Shown: positions 24,333 through 33,549, numbered from the stretch's first letter. The stretch is 64,000 nt of DNA from Paenibacillus pedocola (GCF_031599675.1 NZ_CP134223.1:1364001-1428000), one strand, 5' to 3'. Notes: a model not told the origin generated them from the sequence alone. A program made the numbers and translations.

Positions 24333-25085
24333 ATGGAAGTGAAGATTCCTTTTGAGCTTGCCGGAGGGTTGAGGGCGTATCGCTCAAAGGTCTGGCCGGG
24401 GCTGGCTCTGGAATGGAAACAGGAGCATCTGCTGCTGGAATTCCCGGCTGAGGCGGACAGTATATCGAGTGCGGTGTATGGCGGGGGAATGGGCCGGCTG
24501 AAGCGGGCCGTGAACCAGTACGTCAGCCGTGATTATGAGTGCAGCAATCCTGTGCGCGATATGGAGAACAAGCTGGCGGAATGGGGATATCCGCCGGAAG
24601 GCTGCGCGGGGCTGATGACAGCAGTGCCGCTTGAGCATGCGGCTGTAGCCGAAGAAGATACAGGCTCGGCAGGCATTTTCTGCTGCGTAACGGCAGCCGC
24701 AGGCAATGCGGCCCGGGCCGGGGTGGAGCGGAGCGTGCTGAAGGCCTACCGCCCGGGCACGATCAACATCATGCTCGGCATTGACGGCCTGCTGACACCG
24801 GCAGCGATGGTCAATGCCGTGATGACGGCAGCGGAAGCCAAAGCTGCCGCCCTGGCCGATCTCGGGATCACCGATCCCGAGAATGGCCTGATCGCTACGG
24901 GCACGACGACCGATGCGGTCGTGCTTGCGGCCAGCGGGAGCCGCCGCTACGGGGCGGAGCATGTCTATGCCGGCACAGCCACTGACCTTGGCGGCGCTGT
25001 CGGCAGGCTGGTCTATGCCGCTGTGACAGGCAGTCTCCAGTCGGTGAAGGCTGTGCAGGAGCAGGCAAGGAAGAACGGCGAATGA
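24333..25085 (+). CDS. cbiZ: Adenosylcobinamide amidohydrolase CbiZ
   Basis: A 250-residue CbiZ-type protein. It cleaves the aminopropanol arm from adenosylcobinamide to give adenosylcobyric acid, a salvage step found in archaea and some bacteria. Matching segments are AVYGGGMGRLKRAVNQYVSR near residue 50, GLMTAVPLEHAAV, CCVTAAAGNAARAG, GTINIMLGIDGLLTPAAMVN and TGTTTDAVVLAA with a conserved threonine run. ATG at 24333 follows GAAAGGAG. The next gene, cbiB, uses its product, so the order cbiZ-cbiB is functionally coherent. Confidence 0.9.
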   Translation: MEVKIPFELAGGLRAYRSKVWPGLALEWKQEHLLLEFPAEADSISSAVYGGGMGRLKRAVNQYVSRDYECSNPVRDMENKLAEWGYPPEGCAGLMTAVPLEHAAVAEEDTGSAGIFCCVTAAAGNAARAGVERSVLKAYRPGTINIMLGIDGLLTPAAMVNAVMTAAEAKAAALADLGITDPENGLIATGTTTDAVVLAASGSRRYGAEHVYAGTATDLGGAVGRLVYAAVTGSLQSVKAVQEQARKNGE

Positions 25086-25158
25086 GGCCTTATCTGAGCC
25101 GGATGCGGATGAACGGGCCAATAGGCGCTGTGCTATGCCGGTCGTGGAGGGACCAGCC

Positions 25159-26118
25159 ATGACAGTTGCTCTGCTATTACTGGCAGCCTATGTGCTGGAC
25201 CGGATGGTCGGCGATCCCCGCAGCCTGCCCCATCCTGTGGTGCTCATGGGGAAGGCGATTACAGCACTGGAGCGGCTGATCCGCCGCCTCGTCCGGCAGC
25301 CGCGCAGCCTGAAGCGGGCCGGAGTGCTGCTGCCGCTGTTCGTTGCGGGCGGCAGCTGGCTGCTGACAGCAGCGCTTCTGTGGCTGCTGTCCGAGATCTC
25401 GCCTTGGCTGGCACTGGCGGCGGAAGCCTGGCTGATCTCCACAACTATAGCCGCCAAGGGGCTGAAGGATGCCGGGATGGCTGTCTATGTGGAGCTGCGC
25501 AAGGGAGATCTTCCAGCGGCCCGGCAGGCCCTGGGAATGATTGTCGGCCGGGACACGGCTTCGCTGGACAGTCCGGAAATTGTGCGCGGCACCGTAGAGA
25601 CTGTTGCCGAGAATATCGTCGATGCGATTATCTCTCCGCTGTTCTACGCTTTGCTCGGCGGTGCGCCGCTGGCGATGGCCTATCGTGCCGTGAACACGCT
25701 GGATTCCATGGTCGGCTACAAGAACGATAAATACCGCGACCTCGGCTGGGCCTCCGCCCGGCTCGATGATGTTGCCAATTACATACCGGCGAGGATTACA
25801 GCGCTGCTGTTAACCCTATGTGCAAAGCTGCTGCGGCTGGACTGGCGCAGATGCTGGCGCACCGTGCGCCGCGACGCCCGCCTGCATCCCAGCCCCAACA
25901 GCGGCTATCCGGAATCAGCTGTAGCCGGAGCGCTCGGCATCCGGCTGGGGGGAGTCAACGTTTATCACGGCGTAGCCTCGTTCCGTGCCTATATGGGCGA
26001 ACCGCTGCGCAGTCTGGAACCGGAGGATATTATCGTCACCTCCCGGATGATGATGCTGTCTTCTTCAATATTTGTAGTCCTTTGTGCAGCGCTGGCCCTC
26101 ATAGGGACGGGGGGCTGA
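25159..26118 (+). CDS. cbiB: Adenosylcobinamide-phosphate synthase CbiB
   Basis: A 319-residue membrane protein that joins adenosylcobyric acid to aminopropanol phosphate (the CobD product). The N-terminal signature AYVLDRMVGDPRSLPHPVVL, GRDTASLDSPEIVRGTVETV near residue 130, NTLDSMVGYKNDKYRDLGWA near 185 and SPNSGYPESAVAGALG near 250 are all standard. ATG at 25159 follows GGAGG at 25146-25150; the frame is open to 25135. Several hydrophobic segments fit the inner membrane location. Confidence 0.95.
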   Translation: MTVALLLLAAYVLDRMVGDPRSLPHPVVLMGKAITALERLIRRLVRQPRSLKRAGVLLPLFVAGGSWLLTAALLWLLSEISPWLALAAEAWLISTTIAAKGLKDAGMAVYVELRKGDLPAARQALGMIVGRDTASLDSPEIVRGTVETVAENIVDAIISPLFYALLGGAPLAMAYRAVNTLDSMVGYKNDKYRDLGWASARLDDVANYIPARITALLLTLCAKLLRLDWRRCWRTVRRDARLHPSPNSGYPESAVAGALGIRLGGVNVYHGVASFRAYMGEPLRSLEPEDIIVTSRMMMLSSSIFVVLCAALALIGTGG

Positions 26119-26123
26119 GAAGC

Positions 26124-26936
26124 ATGGATAATTCCGGACGTGAGAAAGCAAGCAGTTTGGAGGAAGGACAGGCTACTGTACGTGCGGAGAAAGAAACAGA
26201 ACAGCAGCAGTCCCGAAACCATGCAGAGCAGCAATATCAGTGCCAAACAGAGCTGGAGCTGGTATTGCTGCGCCATGGGCACACGAAGTGGAACAAGGAG
26301 AACCGTTATCTGGGCAGCAGCGATCTGCCGCTGCTGCCGGAGGAACGGGAGAAGCTGGCTGCACGAAGAGAACAGCCAGAACTGGCGGGCAGCTTCTGGC
26401 GTGTATACTGCAGTGATTTGCTCCGCTGCCGGGAGACTTTGCACTGCATCGCTCCCTCGCTGGAAGATGAAGCTGTCTATGATGCCCGCTTACGGGAGAT
26501 GTGTTTTGGGACGTGGGAAGGCTGCACGTATGAGCAGCTGAAGAATAATCCGCAGTACAGAAGCTGGATTGATAATCCGGTGGCGGTTACGCCACCGGGC
26601 GGGGAACCCTGGGAGGCGTTTACCTCCAGGCTGGAGCATTTTATAGGCGGTTTGGTGCTCGAAGCGAAAGCCGGGGAGAGCTTATCAGGGAGTTCCGGCT
26701 CAGCTCAGCGGGAGAGCAATGAAGATACCAGCCCGGGAGCCGCTGTATACCGCGAAGAACCGCTGAAGCTGCGCGTGCTGATCGTTACACACGGCGGTGT
26801 CATCCGCCAATGGCTGGCGAAGGCCGGGTCCGGGTTGACGTTCCACACCGCAGCAGCACCGCCGCCGGGAACGGTGGCGGTGCTGCACCTGGTGTTACAG
26901 GCAGAAGGCTGGGCATTAAGCAGAACGGAAATGTGA
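26124..26936 (+). CDS. cobC: Histidine phosphatase, probable alpha-ribazole phosphatase CobC
   Basis: A 270-residue histidine-phosphatase superfamily protein. The catalytic motif LLRHGHTKWN starts near residue 49, and the second catalytic region is VTHGGVIRQWLAK near residue 220. In the cobalamin pathway CobC removes the 5'-phosphate from alpha-ribazole phosphate or from adenosylcobalamin phosphate. Assignment to that substrate rests on position after cbiB. The first 45 residues are a Glu- and Gln-rich extension not usual for the family, and a Ser/Gly-rich insertion precedes the second motif. ATG at 26124 lies 5 bases after the cbiB stop; an open frame continuing upstream to 25818 runs through cbiB and is not real. 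Confidence 0.85.
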   Translation: MDNSGREKASSLEEGQATVRAEKETEQQQSRNHAEQQYQCQTELELVLLRHGHTKWNKENRYLGSSDLPLLPEEREKLAARREQPELAGSFWRVYCSDLLRCRETLHCIAPSLEDEAVYDARLREMCFGTWEGCTYEQLKNNPQYRSWIDNPVAVTPPGGEPWEAFTSRLEHFIGGLVLEAKAGESLSGSSGSAQRESNEDTSPGAAVYREEPLKLRVLIVTHGGVIRQWLAKAGSGLTFHTAAAPPPGTVAVLHLVLQAEGWALSRTEM

Positions 26937-26999
26937 ATTTAAGCTGCTGCGTTCGGTGGGAGTCATGATGCAGGCGCTGTAAGCTCAATCAGGCTTCTG

Positions 27000-28448
27000 T
27001 TACCCCGCTGCCTTTTTTAACGCAGATTCATCTTTTACCATGGCTGCCTCCTTCCCGTCTGGCAATAACAGTGCCGGAAGGAAAGAGACCACAGCAAAAC
27101 CGATCGACCACCAGAAGGCGACATTATAGGCCCCGGCAACGGTAAGGGCGCCCGAGGCAGCGTGGCTTGAGAGCTGATGCGATATGACGGTGGCCAGGAT
27201 GGCGGCGCCGAAGGCTCCCCCGATCGTCTGGAAAATCCGCAGTGCAATGCTGGCATCGGCCACCTGGTCTTTGCGCAGTCCGACATAGGCGGAGACCATA
27301 ACCGGGATGAGCAGGCCGTTCAGTGCCGCCCCCCGGAGCACGAGTGCAGCCGCGAGCAATATCTGATTGGTATCAGGACCGGCAAAGGCAAAGGGCAGTG
27401 TGGAAATAATAGTAACCGCAAGACTTAAGATCACGATGAGCCGTGAACCGATACGGTCGGACAGGCTGCCGATCCAGCTTCGGGTCAATAACATCCCGAT
27501 TCCTTGCGGAATCAGCAGGACTCCGGTAAACAGCACGCTTTCACCCCGTACCTGCTGATAGTATAATGGCAGAAGCAGCAGGGCTCCGTTCATGACCATG
27601 CCTCCAAGAAACACGGTAGCATTCGAAGCGGAGAAAATACGGGATTTAAACAAGCGAAGATCAAGCAGCGGTGTTCGGTTAGTCCGTAGTGCGTAAACAA
27701 TAAATGCAGCCATAAGCACAAGACCTATCACCAGCGGAATGCTGACTTCCTTGCTGTTCAAGCCGCCATATTGGCTGATTTGGGCAATGCCATATATTAG
27801 GATGGCGAATGCAGGGGACAGCAGCAGGAGGCCGGTAAGGTCGAGCGGCTGTTTGCGCGCAGAAGGCTGATCTGCAGGGATTCCCCGTGAGGCCAGCCAC
27901 AGGGCGATTAAGCTGATAGGGATATTGACGTAAAAAATCCAGCGCCAGCTCAGGCCGTTAATAATTACCCCGCCCAGTACCGGGCCGAGAATCGGACCCA
28001 GCAGGGTCGGAATGCCGATAATGGATATGACGCGTCCAAGACTTTTGCCGGCGGACTGGACAAGCACGGTTTGCAGCGTGGGGATCAATATGCCTGCACC
28101 CACCCCCTGCACCAGCCGGAAGGCGATCAGACTGCCCGGATTCCAGGCGATCGCGCAAAGAATGGAACCGGCTAAAAATACGGTGAGTGAAAATAGATAC
28201 ACCCTTTTACCGCCAAAACGGTTAACCGCCCAGCCTGAGACCGGTATAGATATACCCATAGTCAGTACATATCCTGTTACCACCCATTGGATCACAGAAA
28301 CAGTGCTGCCTAAGTCCAGGGTAAGCGTCTCGAGGGCTACGTTGACCATGGTCGAGTCAAAAAGCGGGGCGAGTGCACCGAATACCAGAATAAGAGCTAC
28401 TTTTAGAATGGCCGGGTCGATTTTTTCAGCAGATTTACTTTTTGCCAT
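27000..28448 (-). CDS. MFS drug transporter, DHA2 (EmrB/QacA) family
   Basis: A 482-residue membrane protein with about 14 hydrophobic segments, the DHA2 architecture of proton-coupled drug exporters. Family motifs are DSTMVNVALETL near residue 28, the motif A-like GWAVNRFGGKRVYL near residue 75, and motif C-like GPILGPVLGG near residue 150. It is divergent from a TetR gene, with a perfect 18-bp palindrome between them, so repression by that regulator and induction by an exported compound are likely. Confidence 0.93.
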   Translation of the reverse strand: MAKSKSAEKIDPAILKVALILVFGALAPLFDSTMVNVALETLTLDLGSTVSVIQWVVTGYVLTMGISIPVSGWAVNRFGGKRVYLFSLTVFLAGSILCAIAWNPGSLIAFRLVQGVGAGILIPTLQTVLVQSAGKSLGRVISIIGIPTLLGPILGPVLGGVIINGLSWRWIFYVNIPISLIALWLASRGIPADQPSARKQPLDLTGLLLLSPAFAILIYGIAQISQYGGLNSKEVSIPLVIGLVLMAAFIVYALRTNRTPLLDLRLFKSRIFSASNATVFLGGMVMNGALLLLPLYYQQVRGESVLFTGVLLIPQGIGMLLTRSWIGSLSDRIGSRLIVILSLAVTIISTLPFAFAGPDTNQILLAAALVLRGAALNGLLIPVMVSAYVGLRKDQVADASIALRIFQTIGGAFGAAILATVISHQLSSHAASGALTVAGAYNVAFWWSIGFAVVSFLPALLLPDGKEAAMVKDESALKKAAG

Positions 28449-28476
28449 GGAAATACTCCTCTCCTATCTCTATAGG

Positions 28477-28494
28477 GTACGGTACGTACCGTAC
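28477..28494. promoter_or_regulatory. Perfect palindromic TetR-type operator
   Basis: GTACGGTACGTACCGTAC is an exact 18-bp palindrome in the MFS-TetR divergent gap. It would lie just downstream of the predicted MFS transcription start. Confidence 0.85.
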
Positions 28495-28505
28495 TCTATG
28501 TGATT

Positions 28506-28534
28506 AAGATAGTTCAATTTGACTTGAAATGCAA
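28506..28534 (-). promoter_or_regulatory. Candidate promoter of the MFS transporter
   Basis: On the minus strand TTGCAT (28534-28529) and TATCTT (28511-28506) are 17 bases apart. The palindromic operator follows about 12 bases after the -10 hexamer. Confidence 0.5.
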
Positions 28535-28573
28535 GGATAAATTTATGAAAATAATGAAGGGGGGAACTAAATA

Positions 28574-29224
28574 ATGGCCGAGAAAAAGAAGAACTCTTCT
28601 GCAGAGCCTGCAGACGGGGAAGAACAAACCACAGGCGGACGCCGCCGCGGAGATGTTCTGGAGAATGCCATTTTGCAGGCTGCGTGGGATGAATGGAATG
28701 AAGTCGGATATAACCGCCTGACCATGGAGAATATCGCGCTGCGGGCAAAAACCAATAAGAATGCGGTCTACCGCCGCTGGCCGAACAAGACTGCAATCGT
28801 CGCTGCCGCCATAGGCAAACATCTGGTGAAGCCGGACAGCTTCGGTGTTATACCGGATACCGGCGATTTACGCGGTGATATGCTAGCCCTGCTGCTTGGC
28901 ATTGTGAAACCGATGGAAATGATCGGGGCCGAGACCATTCATGGTCTGATGACCGAATATTACGGGGGAAGTCTCATTGCTTCCCTGCCGGAAATGATGC
29001 ATAGCCAGACTGAAAATAAGCTTACGGCGGCTATCCAAGCCATTCTGCAAAATGCCGAGAAACGCGGGGAGCTCAAGCTCGCAGACGTGAGTCCCCGCGT
29101 CATCTCGCTTCCTGCGGACCTGCTGGTGTATGAACTCCTTACCACCCATGAGCCGATAGCGGAATCCACGATTACAGGGATTATCGATGACATTTTCATG
29201 CCGCTTGTAAGGCCGAAGCAGTGA
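28574..29224 (+). CDS. TetR/AcrR family regulator of the MFS pump
   Basis: A 216-residue TetR-family protein with a Lys/Glu-rich, polar N-terminal tail of about 30 residues before the DNA-binding domain. The helix-turn-helix spans residues 38-85 (LQAAWDEWNEVGYNRLTMEN, then AKTNKNAVYRRWPNK). The C-terminal domain binds an unknown ligand. Divergence from the exporter gene and the intervening palindrome make local repression and autorepression the simplest model. GAAGGGGGG precedes the ATG. Confidence 0.9.
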   Translation: MAEKKKNSSAEPADGEEQTTGGRRRGDVLENAILQAAWDEWNEVGYNRLTMENIALRAKTNKNAVYRRWPNKTAIVAAAIGKHLVKPDSFGVIPDTGDLRGDMLALLLGIVKPMEMIGAETIHGLMTEYYGGSLIASLPEMMHSQTENKLTAAIQAILQNAEKRGELKLADVSPRVISLPADLLVYELLTTHEPIAESTITGIIDDIFMPLVRPKQ

Positions 29225-29236
29225 TATGCATATGCT

Positions 29237-29270
29237 GAACACCCCTCCCTGGAGATAAGGAGGGGTGTTC
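29237..29270 (+). terminator. Hairpin terminator between TetR and glucuronidase genes
   Basis: GAACACCCCTCC pairs exactly with GGAGGGGTGTTC. The downstream tail ATATTT is only weakly T-rich; it may act for both convergent genes. Confidence 0.75.
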
Positions 29271-29295
29271 ATATTTACGGATTTCCGTAAGAGAG

Positions 29296-31005
29296 CTATT
29301 CGGTCCAGGAACGGTAGATGCGCCGCACCTCCCGGAATGACTGCTTAGGTTTGCGGTATTCATTAACAAGGCCCTTATTGTTGAAGCCGCGGGCGCGGTC
29401 ACGGAAGCTCTTGCTGGTGCTCTTCAGATCGCCGCGGATGTCTGCAAACTGCCAGATGAAGGTTCCGCCGATCCGGGGATCGTTACGGAAGATCGCCAGT
29501 GCCCCGGTAACAATATAGGCCTGATAATCCTCGCTGAACAATCGGGGCTCCCAGCCTACATCGCCGGACAGCCCTGCACCGCCGAACTCGGTCATCAGCA
29601 CCGGCCTGTCACCGGCTCCCAGCCGCTCTGCCCGCTCATGGAACTGCTCCAGCATGTCTTTAAAGCCTCCCACCTCACCTTCGTACCAGCCAAAATATTT
29701 ATTAATGCCGATGACATCGAACAGGGGCAGCAAAATATCTTCCAGCGGGTGCATGGTCGCATAGGTAACCAGCCTGGAAGTATCGAGACTTCTCACCAGG
29801 CCGACCAGAGCCTGTGTGAAGACATAGGCCTCCTGTGTGCGGCTGTCAATCTCATTATGAACCGACCAGAAGATGACAGACGGATGATGAACATGCAAGC
29901 CGATCATTTCTTCAATCATGGTAAGTGCACGCTGCTGAAAGAGCGGCTCACTTACCGTTTCGTTCGGCAGGGCAGCTCCCCAGATCGGGATTTCGCTCCA
30001 GTACACCAGGCCGTGTTCATCGAGCAGATCAAGCCAATAAGAGCTCTGGGGATAATGCGAGCCCCGGACGGAATTGCAGCCCAGCTCCAGTATGATATCA
30101 AGCTCTTTGTGCATCAGCTTCGGGGGAAAGGCAAAACCCCACTCGGGATGCTCCTCATGACGGTTAACCCCCTTTAAATAGACCGGAGTGCCGTTAATTA
30201 AGATGCGCTGATCCTTCGTCTCAATCCGGCGGAAGCCGATCCGTTCGGTCTTGTCGTCTTCCTCTGTCCGTACCTGAAAGGAATACAGTTCCGGATGGCC
30301 GACATTCCACAGGCGCACCTCAGGCATGAGAAGTTTGAAGGTGTGGCTGAAGGTCTGGCCAGCCTCAATCCGGACTTCTTCCGAGTGCAATTCATGTCCG
30401 CCTTCGCTAAGTGTCAGTCTAGTCGACTGCTGCACCTGCAGGAATGAGCGGATCTGTACATGAACAGAGACATCGGCGTCCGCGCCATGGAGCGCATAGT
30501 CAATTTTCAATTGTTCAATATACAAATCGGGCAGATATTGCAGCTCGCAAGGCCGGATGATGCCGCCGTAATGGAACCAGTCCACCTGCTCGGTCGGAAT
30601 CGTCAGGCGGTCCAGCGTGCTGTCCGTCCGGACGACAAGCTCATGCTCACCTGCGGCCAGGGAAGGAACAATGAATTCAAAGGGGGTAAATCCGCCGTAG
30701 TGGTAGCCAAGATGCCGGCCGTCCAGATACACATCAGAATGGCCCAGCACAGCATGAAAGATCAGCCGGACATGCTGCGCCGCCTGAATCTGCACTTTTT
30801 TCCGGTACCAGGCGACTCCTTCGTATTCGTACATACCCAGTTCATTATTCCAGCAGGAGGGTACATAGAGAGATTGTGAAGAATGTGGAAAACGCTCATA
30901 CCATTGTTCTTGAATCCCTGCATTAAGCGGATCCTGCACAAAGTCCCAAGGCCCGTCCAGTAATTCTGTTCTGCGAATCTGATGCTGGCGAAAAGTCCTT
31001 AACAA
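29296..31005 (-). CDS. uidA: Glycoside hydrolase family 2, beta-glucuronidase type
   Basis: A 569-residue GH2 enzyme. It has an N-terminal jelly-roll sugar-binding domain, an immunoglobulin-like domain, and a TIM barrel from about residue 270. The acid/base glutamate is in SVHNEID near residue 382 and the nucleophile glutamate in LMTEFGGAG near residue 472. The C-terminal NNKG segment matches the N-x-K motif that reads the glucuronate carboxylate, which favours beta-glucuronidase over beta-galactosidase. No signal peptide is seen, so it acts in the cytosol. The divergent AraC gene is a likely regulator. Confidence 0.88.
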   Translation of the reverse strand: MLRTFRQHQIRRTELLDGPWDFVQDPLNAGIQEQWYERFPHSSQSLYVPSCWNNELGMYEYEGVAWYRKKVQIQAAQHVRLIFHAVLGHSDVYLDGRHLGYHYGGFTPFEFIVPSLAAGEHELVVRTDSTLDRLTIPTEQVDWFHYGGIIRPCELQYLPDLYIEQLKIDYALHGADADVSVHVQIRSFLQVQQSTRLTLSEGGHELHSEEVRIEAGQTFSHTFKLLMPEVRLWNVGHPELYSFQVRTEEDDKTERIGFRRIETKDQRILINGTPVYLKGVNRHEEHPEWGFAFPPKLMHKELDIILELGCNSVRGSHYPQSSYWLDLLDEHGLVYWSEIPIWGAALPNETVSEPLFQQRALTMIEEMIGLHVHHPSVIFWSVHNEIDSRTQEAYVFTQALVGLVRSLDTSRLVTYATMHPLEDILLPLFDVIGINKYFGWYEGEVGGFKDMLEQFHERAERLGAGDRPVLMTEFGGAGLSGDVGWEPRLFSEDYQAYIVTGALAIFRNDPRIGGTFIWQFADIRGDLKSTSKSFRDRARGFNNKGLVNEYRKPKQSFREVRRIYRSWTE

Positions 31006-31154
31006 GCCGATTCCTCCTCATTATTGTCCGGTGTATTGTCAAATACAGGCATCCTGATAATATGGATAGTAACATTCTGCGTTTCAGCATTGAATGGAAA
31101 AAAACGCTAATGTCTTGTATAAATCGCGCTTTAAGCTACAGGGGGAGACATGAC

Positions 31155-31997
31155 TTGGAAGCGGCCGGCTACAACTTGAATGACCTCAACGTGCATATCC
31201 ATTTCGTACTGGACAAGGTTACCTATCCGGGCTGGGAGGATATCCGCAATATGGTGAATGTGCATAGCCTGTACTGGGTTCATGAGGGAGCGGGCATTTT
31301 CCGGACCAATGTTGAACATCAGGTGCAGGCTGGAATGCTGATCTATTTGAAACCGGGCCTCCAGTTGTCCATGCGTTCGGAGATGGATGCTCCGCTCCGC
31401 ATGACGATGCTGCTGTTCGATTGTGCAGAGCTCGGCTATGATGCGGTTTGGAAGGATGTGCAGCCCATCGGTACCCTGAGACTTCCCTTCTTAAGCCAGT
31501 ACTGTGACCAGCAGGCAGAGGAATTAGGCCGGTTGTTCCGGGAGATTCATCAGGACTGGCTGCCCGGACTGACCGCCGGTACAGCCGTATCCCGGGCTAA
31601 ATCGCAGATTCTGCTGCATAAGCTTCACCAGACCGTACAAGCCGACTGGAATCTGCCGGAGTCCGGAGCCTTCGCTGCCTTTGAACAGATTAAGAGTAAG
31701 CTCGAGAACGCTTATATGGAACATCACCGGATCGAAAAGCTAGCTGATGAATATGGCATTTCCGCTTCTTACTTGCGCAAGCTGTTCCTGAAGCATACAG
31801 GCATGGGCCCGAAGGAATACCATATGCATATACAGAACCAGCAGGCCTGCCGCTATCTCATATTTACCGGTTATCCGGTCAGAGAAATCGCCAAATTATG
31901 CGGCTTTTACGAGGAATATCATTTCAGCAAAATATTCAAGCAGTTAAACGGTGTCTCCCCGACCCTTTACCGCAGCAGACAGAGAAATGGAGAATAA
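31155..31997 (+). CDS. AraC family transcriptional regulator
   Basis: A regulator with an N-terminal cupin-like ligand domain (VNVHSLYWVHEGAGIF near residue 40 of the shorter form) and a C-terminal pair of AraC helix-turn-helices. The latter are recognised by KLADEYGISASYLRKLF and the signature GFYEEYHFSKIFKQLNGVSP. The frame is open from ATG 31062, but TTG at 31155 has AGGGGGAG 7 bases upstream and gives about 280 residues, the usual AraC length. I prefer the TTG with moderate confidence. It is divergent from the beta-glucuronidase gene and probably controls it in response to a sugar or uronide. Confidence 0.85.
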   Translation: MEAAGYNLNDLNVHIHFVLDKVTYPGWEDIRNMVNVHSLYWVHEGAGIFRTNVEHQVQAGMLIYLKPGLQLSMRSEMDAPLRMTMLLFDCAELGYDAVWKDVQPIGTLRLPFLSQYCDQQAEELGRLFREIHQDWLPGLTAGTAVSRAKSQILLHKLHQTVQADWNLPESGAFAAFEQIKSKLENAYMEHHRIEKLADEYGISASYLRKLFLKHTGMGPKEYHMHIQNQQACRYLIFTGYPVREIAKLCGFYEEYHFSKIFKQLNGVSPTLYRSRQRNGE

Positions 31998-32006
31998 ATT
32001 ACCTAT

Positions 32007-32050
32007 AGAACCACAGGCGGAGAAAAAGCCGGGGCTGTGGTTCTTTTTTT
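32007..32050 (+). terminator. Terminator after the AraC gene
   Basis: AGAACCACAG pairs with CTGTGGTTCT and is followed by seven T. It lies inside an open frame that continues into the next gene, showing that the next gene starts later. Confidence 0.92.
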
Positions 32051-32094
32051 ACGGGAAAGACTATGCCATGATAGCTATGGGGGGCGACTTACGC

Positions 32095-33549
32095 ATGTTT
32101 AAGGATTTCAAGCTCATTGCCGGACGGCCGGTATATATTCAGGTTAAGGATTATATGAAAAGCCTCATTCTGAGGGGCGCCCTCCAAGGGGAGCAGAAGC
32201 TGCCCTCTACCCGGGAACTGAGCCTGCTGCTGAAGGTGAGCCGCAATTCCGTCATTTCCGCCTACACGGCACTGGAGGATGACGGTTTCGCCTACACGGT
32301 GCAGGGGCAGGGCAGCTATGTGGCGCCTGCGGCGGCTTCGGACAGCACGGCAGCCTCGGCCTGGACGATGGACTGGAAGACCCGCTTGAGCAGCAGAGCG
32401 CTGCTGGCGGAGGAGCTGGATATTATGAAGCGCGGCATCCGCGCGGGCAAGGATACGATTTCTTTTACGAGCATCGCACCTGATGAAAGCCTGTTCGATC
32501 TGGACAATGTAAAACGGGCTTTTCTGGACCGGATGTCCGTGGAAGGCAATGTTCTGCTTAATTATGGATATGCCAAGGGGTATAAGCCTTTAATAGATTA
32601 TTTGCGGCAATACATGGAGCACAAGGGCGTAGACATGCGCGGCAAGGATCTGCTGATTACGAACGGGTTCACGGAGGGCTTTGATATCGTGTTGTCTGCG
32701 CTGGGACAGCGGCACGGAGCGGTGCTCTGTGAGAATCCGACCCATCATACGGCACTCAAAAATCTGCGGCTGAACGGCTTTGACATCAGAGGAGTGGCTA
32801 TGGAGCCTGACGGCATTCACCTGGGTGAGCTGAAGAGGGCGCTGGAGGAAGGGGAGGTTGACTGTGCGTACTTCGTACCTTCCTACCATAATCCTACCGG
32901 TATTGTGATGTCTCCCGAGAAAAGACAGGGACTCATGAAGCTGATGGCAGAATACAGGGTGCCGGTGATTGAGGACGGGTTCAACGAGGAGCTGCGTTAT
33001 TCGGGCTCCCATGTGGCTCCGCTGATCGCAGCGGCCGGGAGCGGCAACAGTGTTGTCTACCTGGGGAGCTTCTCCAAGGTGCTGTTTCCCGGGCTTCGGG
33101 TAGGCTGGGTGCTGGCGGATCAGGAGCTGATCTATTATCTGGAAAGCGTCAAGCGGGCGCGCAGCATTCACACCTCGACGCTGGATCAGTCGATTCTGTA
33201 TCAGTATCTGCTAGGCGGCCATTTGGAGAAATATCTGAAACGGGCCAGAACGGAGTATAAACGGAAATACGAGCTGACAATGGCCTGCTGCAAAGAATTT
33301 CTGCCCTATTCCCGGATAAGCGGAGATGGGGGCCTGCATCTTTTTGTGACCTTCCCCGAAGGCTTCAGTACAAGAGCGCTGCTGGCGGCCTGCCGGGAGC
33401 AGGGGGTTATTTTTACAGCGGGGGATATCTTCTTCACGGACGGAACCGGACAACATACGCTGCGGCTGGGCTTCTCCAGGGTAGCGGATGAGGATATACG
33501 CAGGGGAATTGAGATTATCGGCAGGACAGCACGGCAACTACTGGGATGA
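32095..33549 (+). CDS. ddlR: MocR/GntR-type regulator with aminotransferase domain, DdlR-like
   Basis: A 484-residue MocR-family regulator. A GntR winged helix (KLPSTRELSLLLKVSRNSV, residues 35-55) is fused to a fold-type I aminotransferase domain whose PLP lysine lies in YLGSFSKVLFPGLRVGW near residue 330. These proteins use PLP and amino acids as effectors. In Brevibacillus brevis the MocR protein DdlR activates the adjacent ddl gene. Here the stop overlaps ddl directly on the same strand, so the same role is inferred. ATG at 32095 is chosen because a strong terminator sits at 32007-32050 inside the longer open frame, which begins at 31951. Confidence 0.85.
   Translation: MFKDFKLIAGRPVYIQVKDYMKSLILRGALQGEQKLPSTRELSLLLKVSRNSVISAYTALEDDGFAYTVQGQGSYVAPAAASDSTAASAWTMDWKTRLSSRALLAEELDIMKRGIRAGKDTISFTSIAPDESLFDLDNVKRAFLDRMSVEGNVLLNYGYAKGYKPLIDYLRQYMEHKGVDMRGKDLLITNGFTEGFDIVLSALGQRHGAVLCENPTHHTALKNLRLNGFDIRGVAMEPDGIHLGELKRALEEGEVDCAYFVPSYHNPTGIVMSPEKRQGLMKLMAEYRVPVIEDGFNEELRYSGSHVAPLIAAAGSGNSVVYLGSFSKVLFPGLRVGWVLADQELIYYLESVKRARSIHTSTLDQSILYQYLLGGHLEKYLKRARTEYKRKYELTMACCKEFLPYSRISGDGGLHLFVTFPEGFSTRALLAACREQGVIFTAGDIFFTDGTGQHTLRLGFSRVADEDIRRGIEIIGRTARQLLG

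Noticed and set aside
25818..26123. Upstream extension of the cobC frame
   Set aside because: It runs out of frame through conserved cbiB sequence and has no ribosome binding site; ATG at 26124 is right after cbiB.
31951..32094. Upstream extension of the MocR frame
   Set aside because: A strong intrinsic terminator at 32007-32050 lies inside it and the AraC coding end overlaps it.
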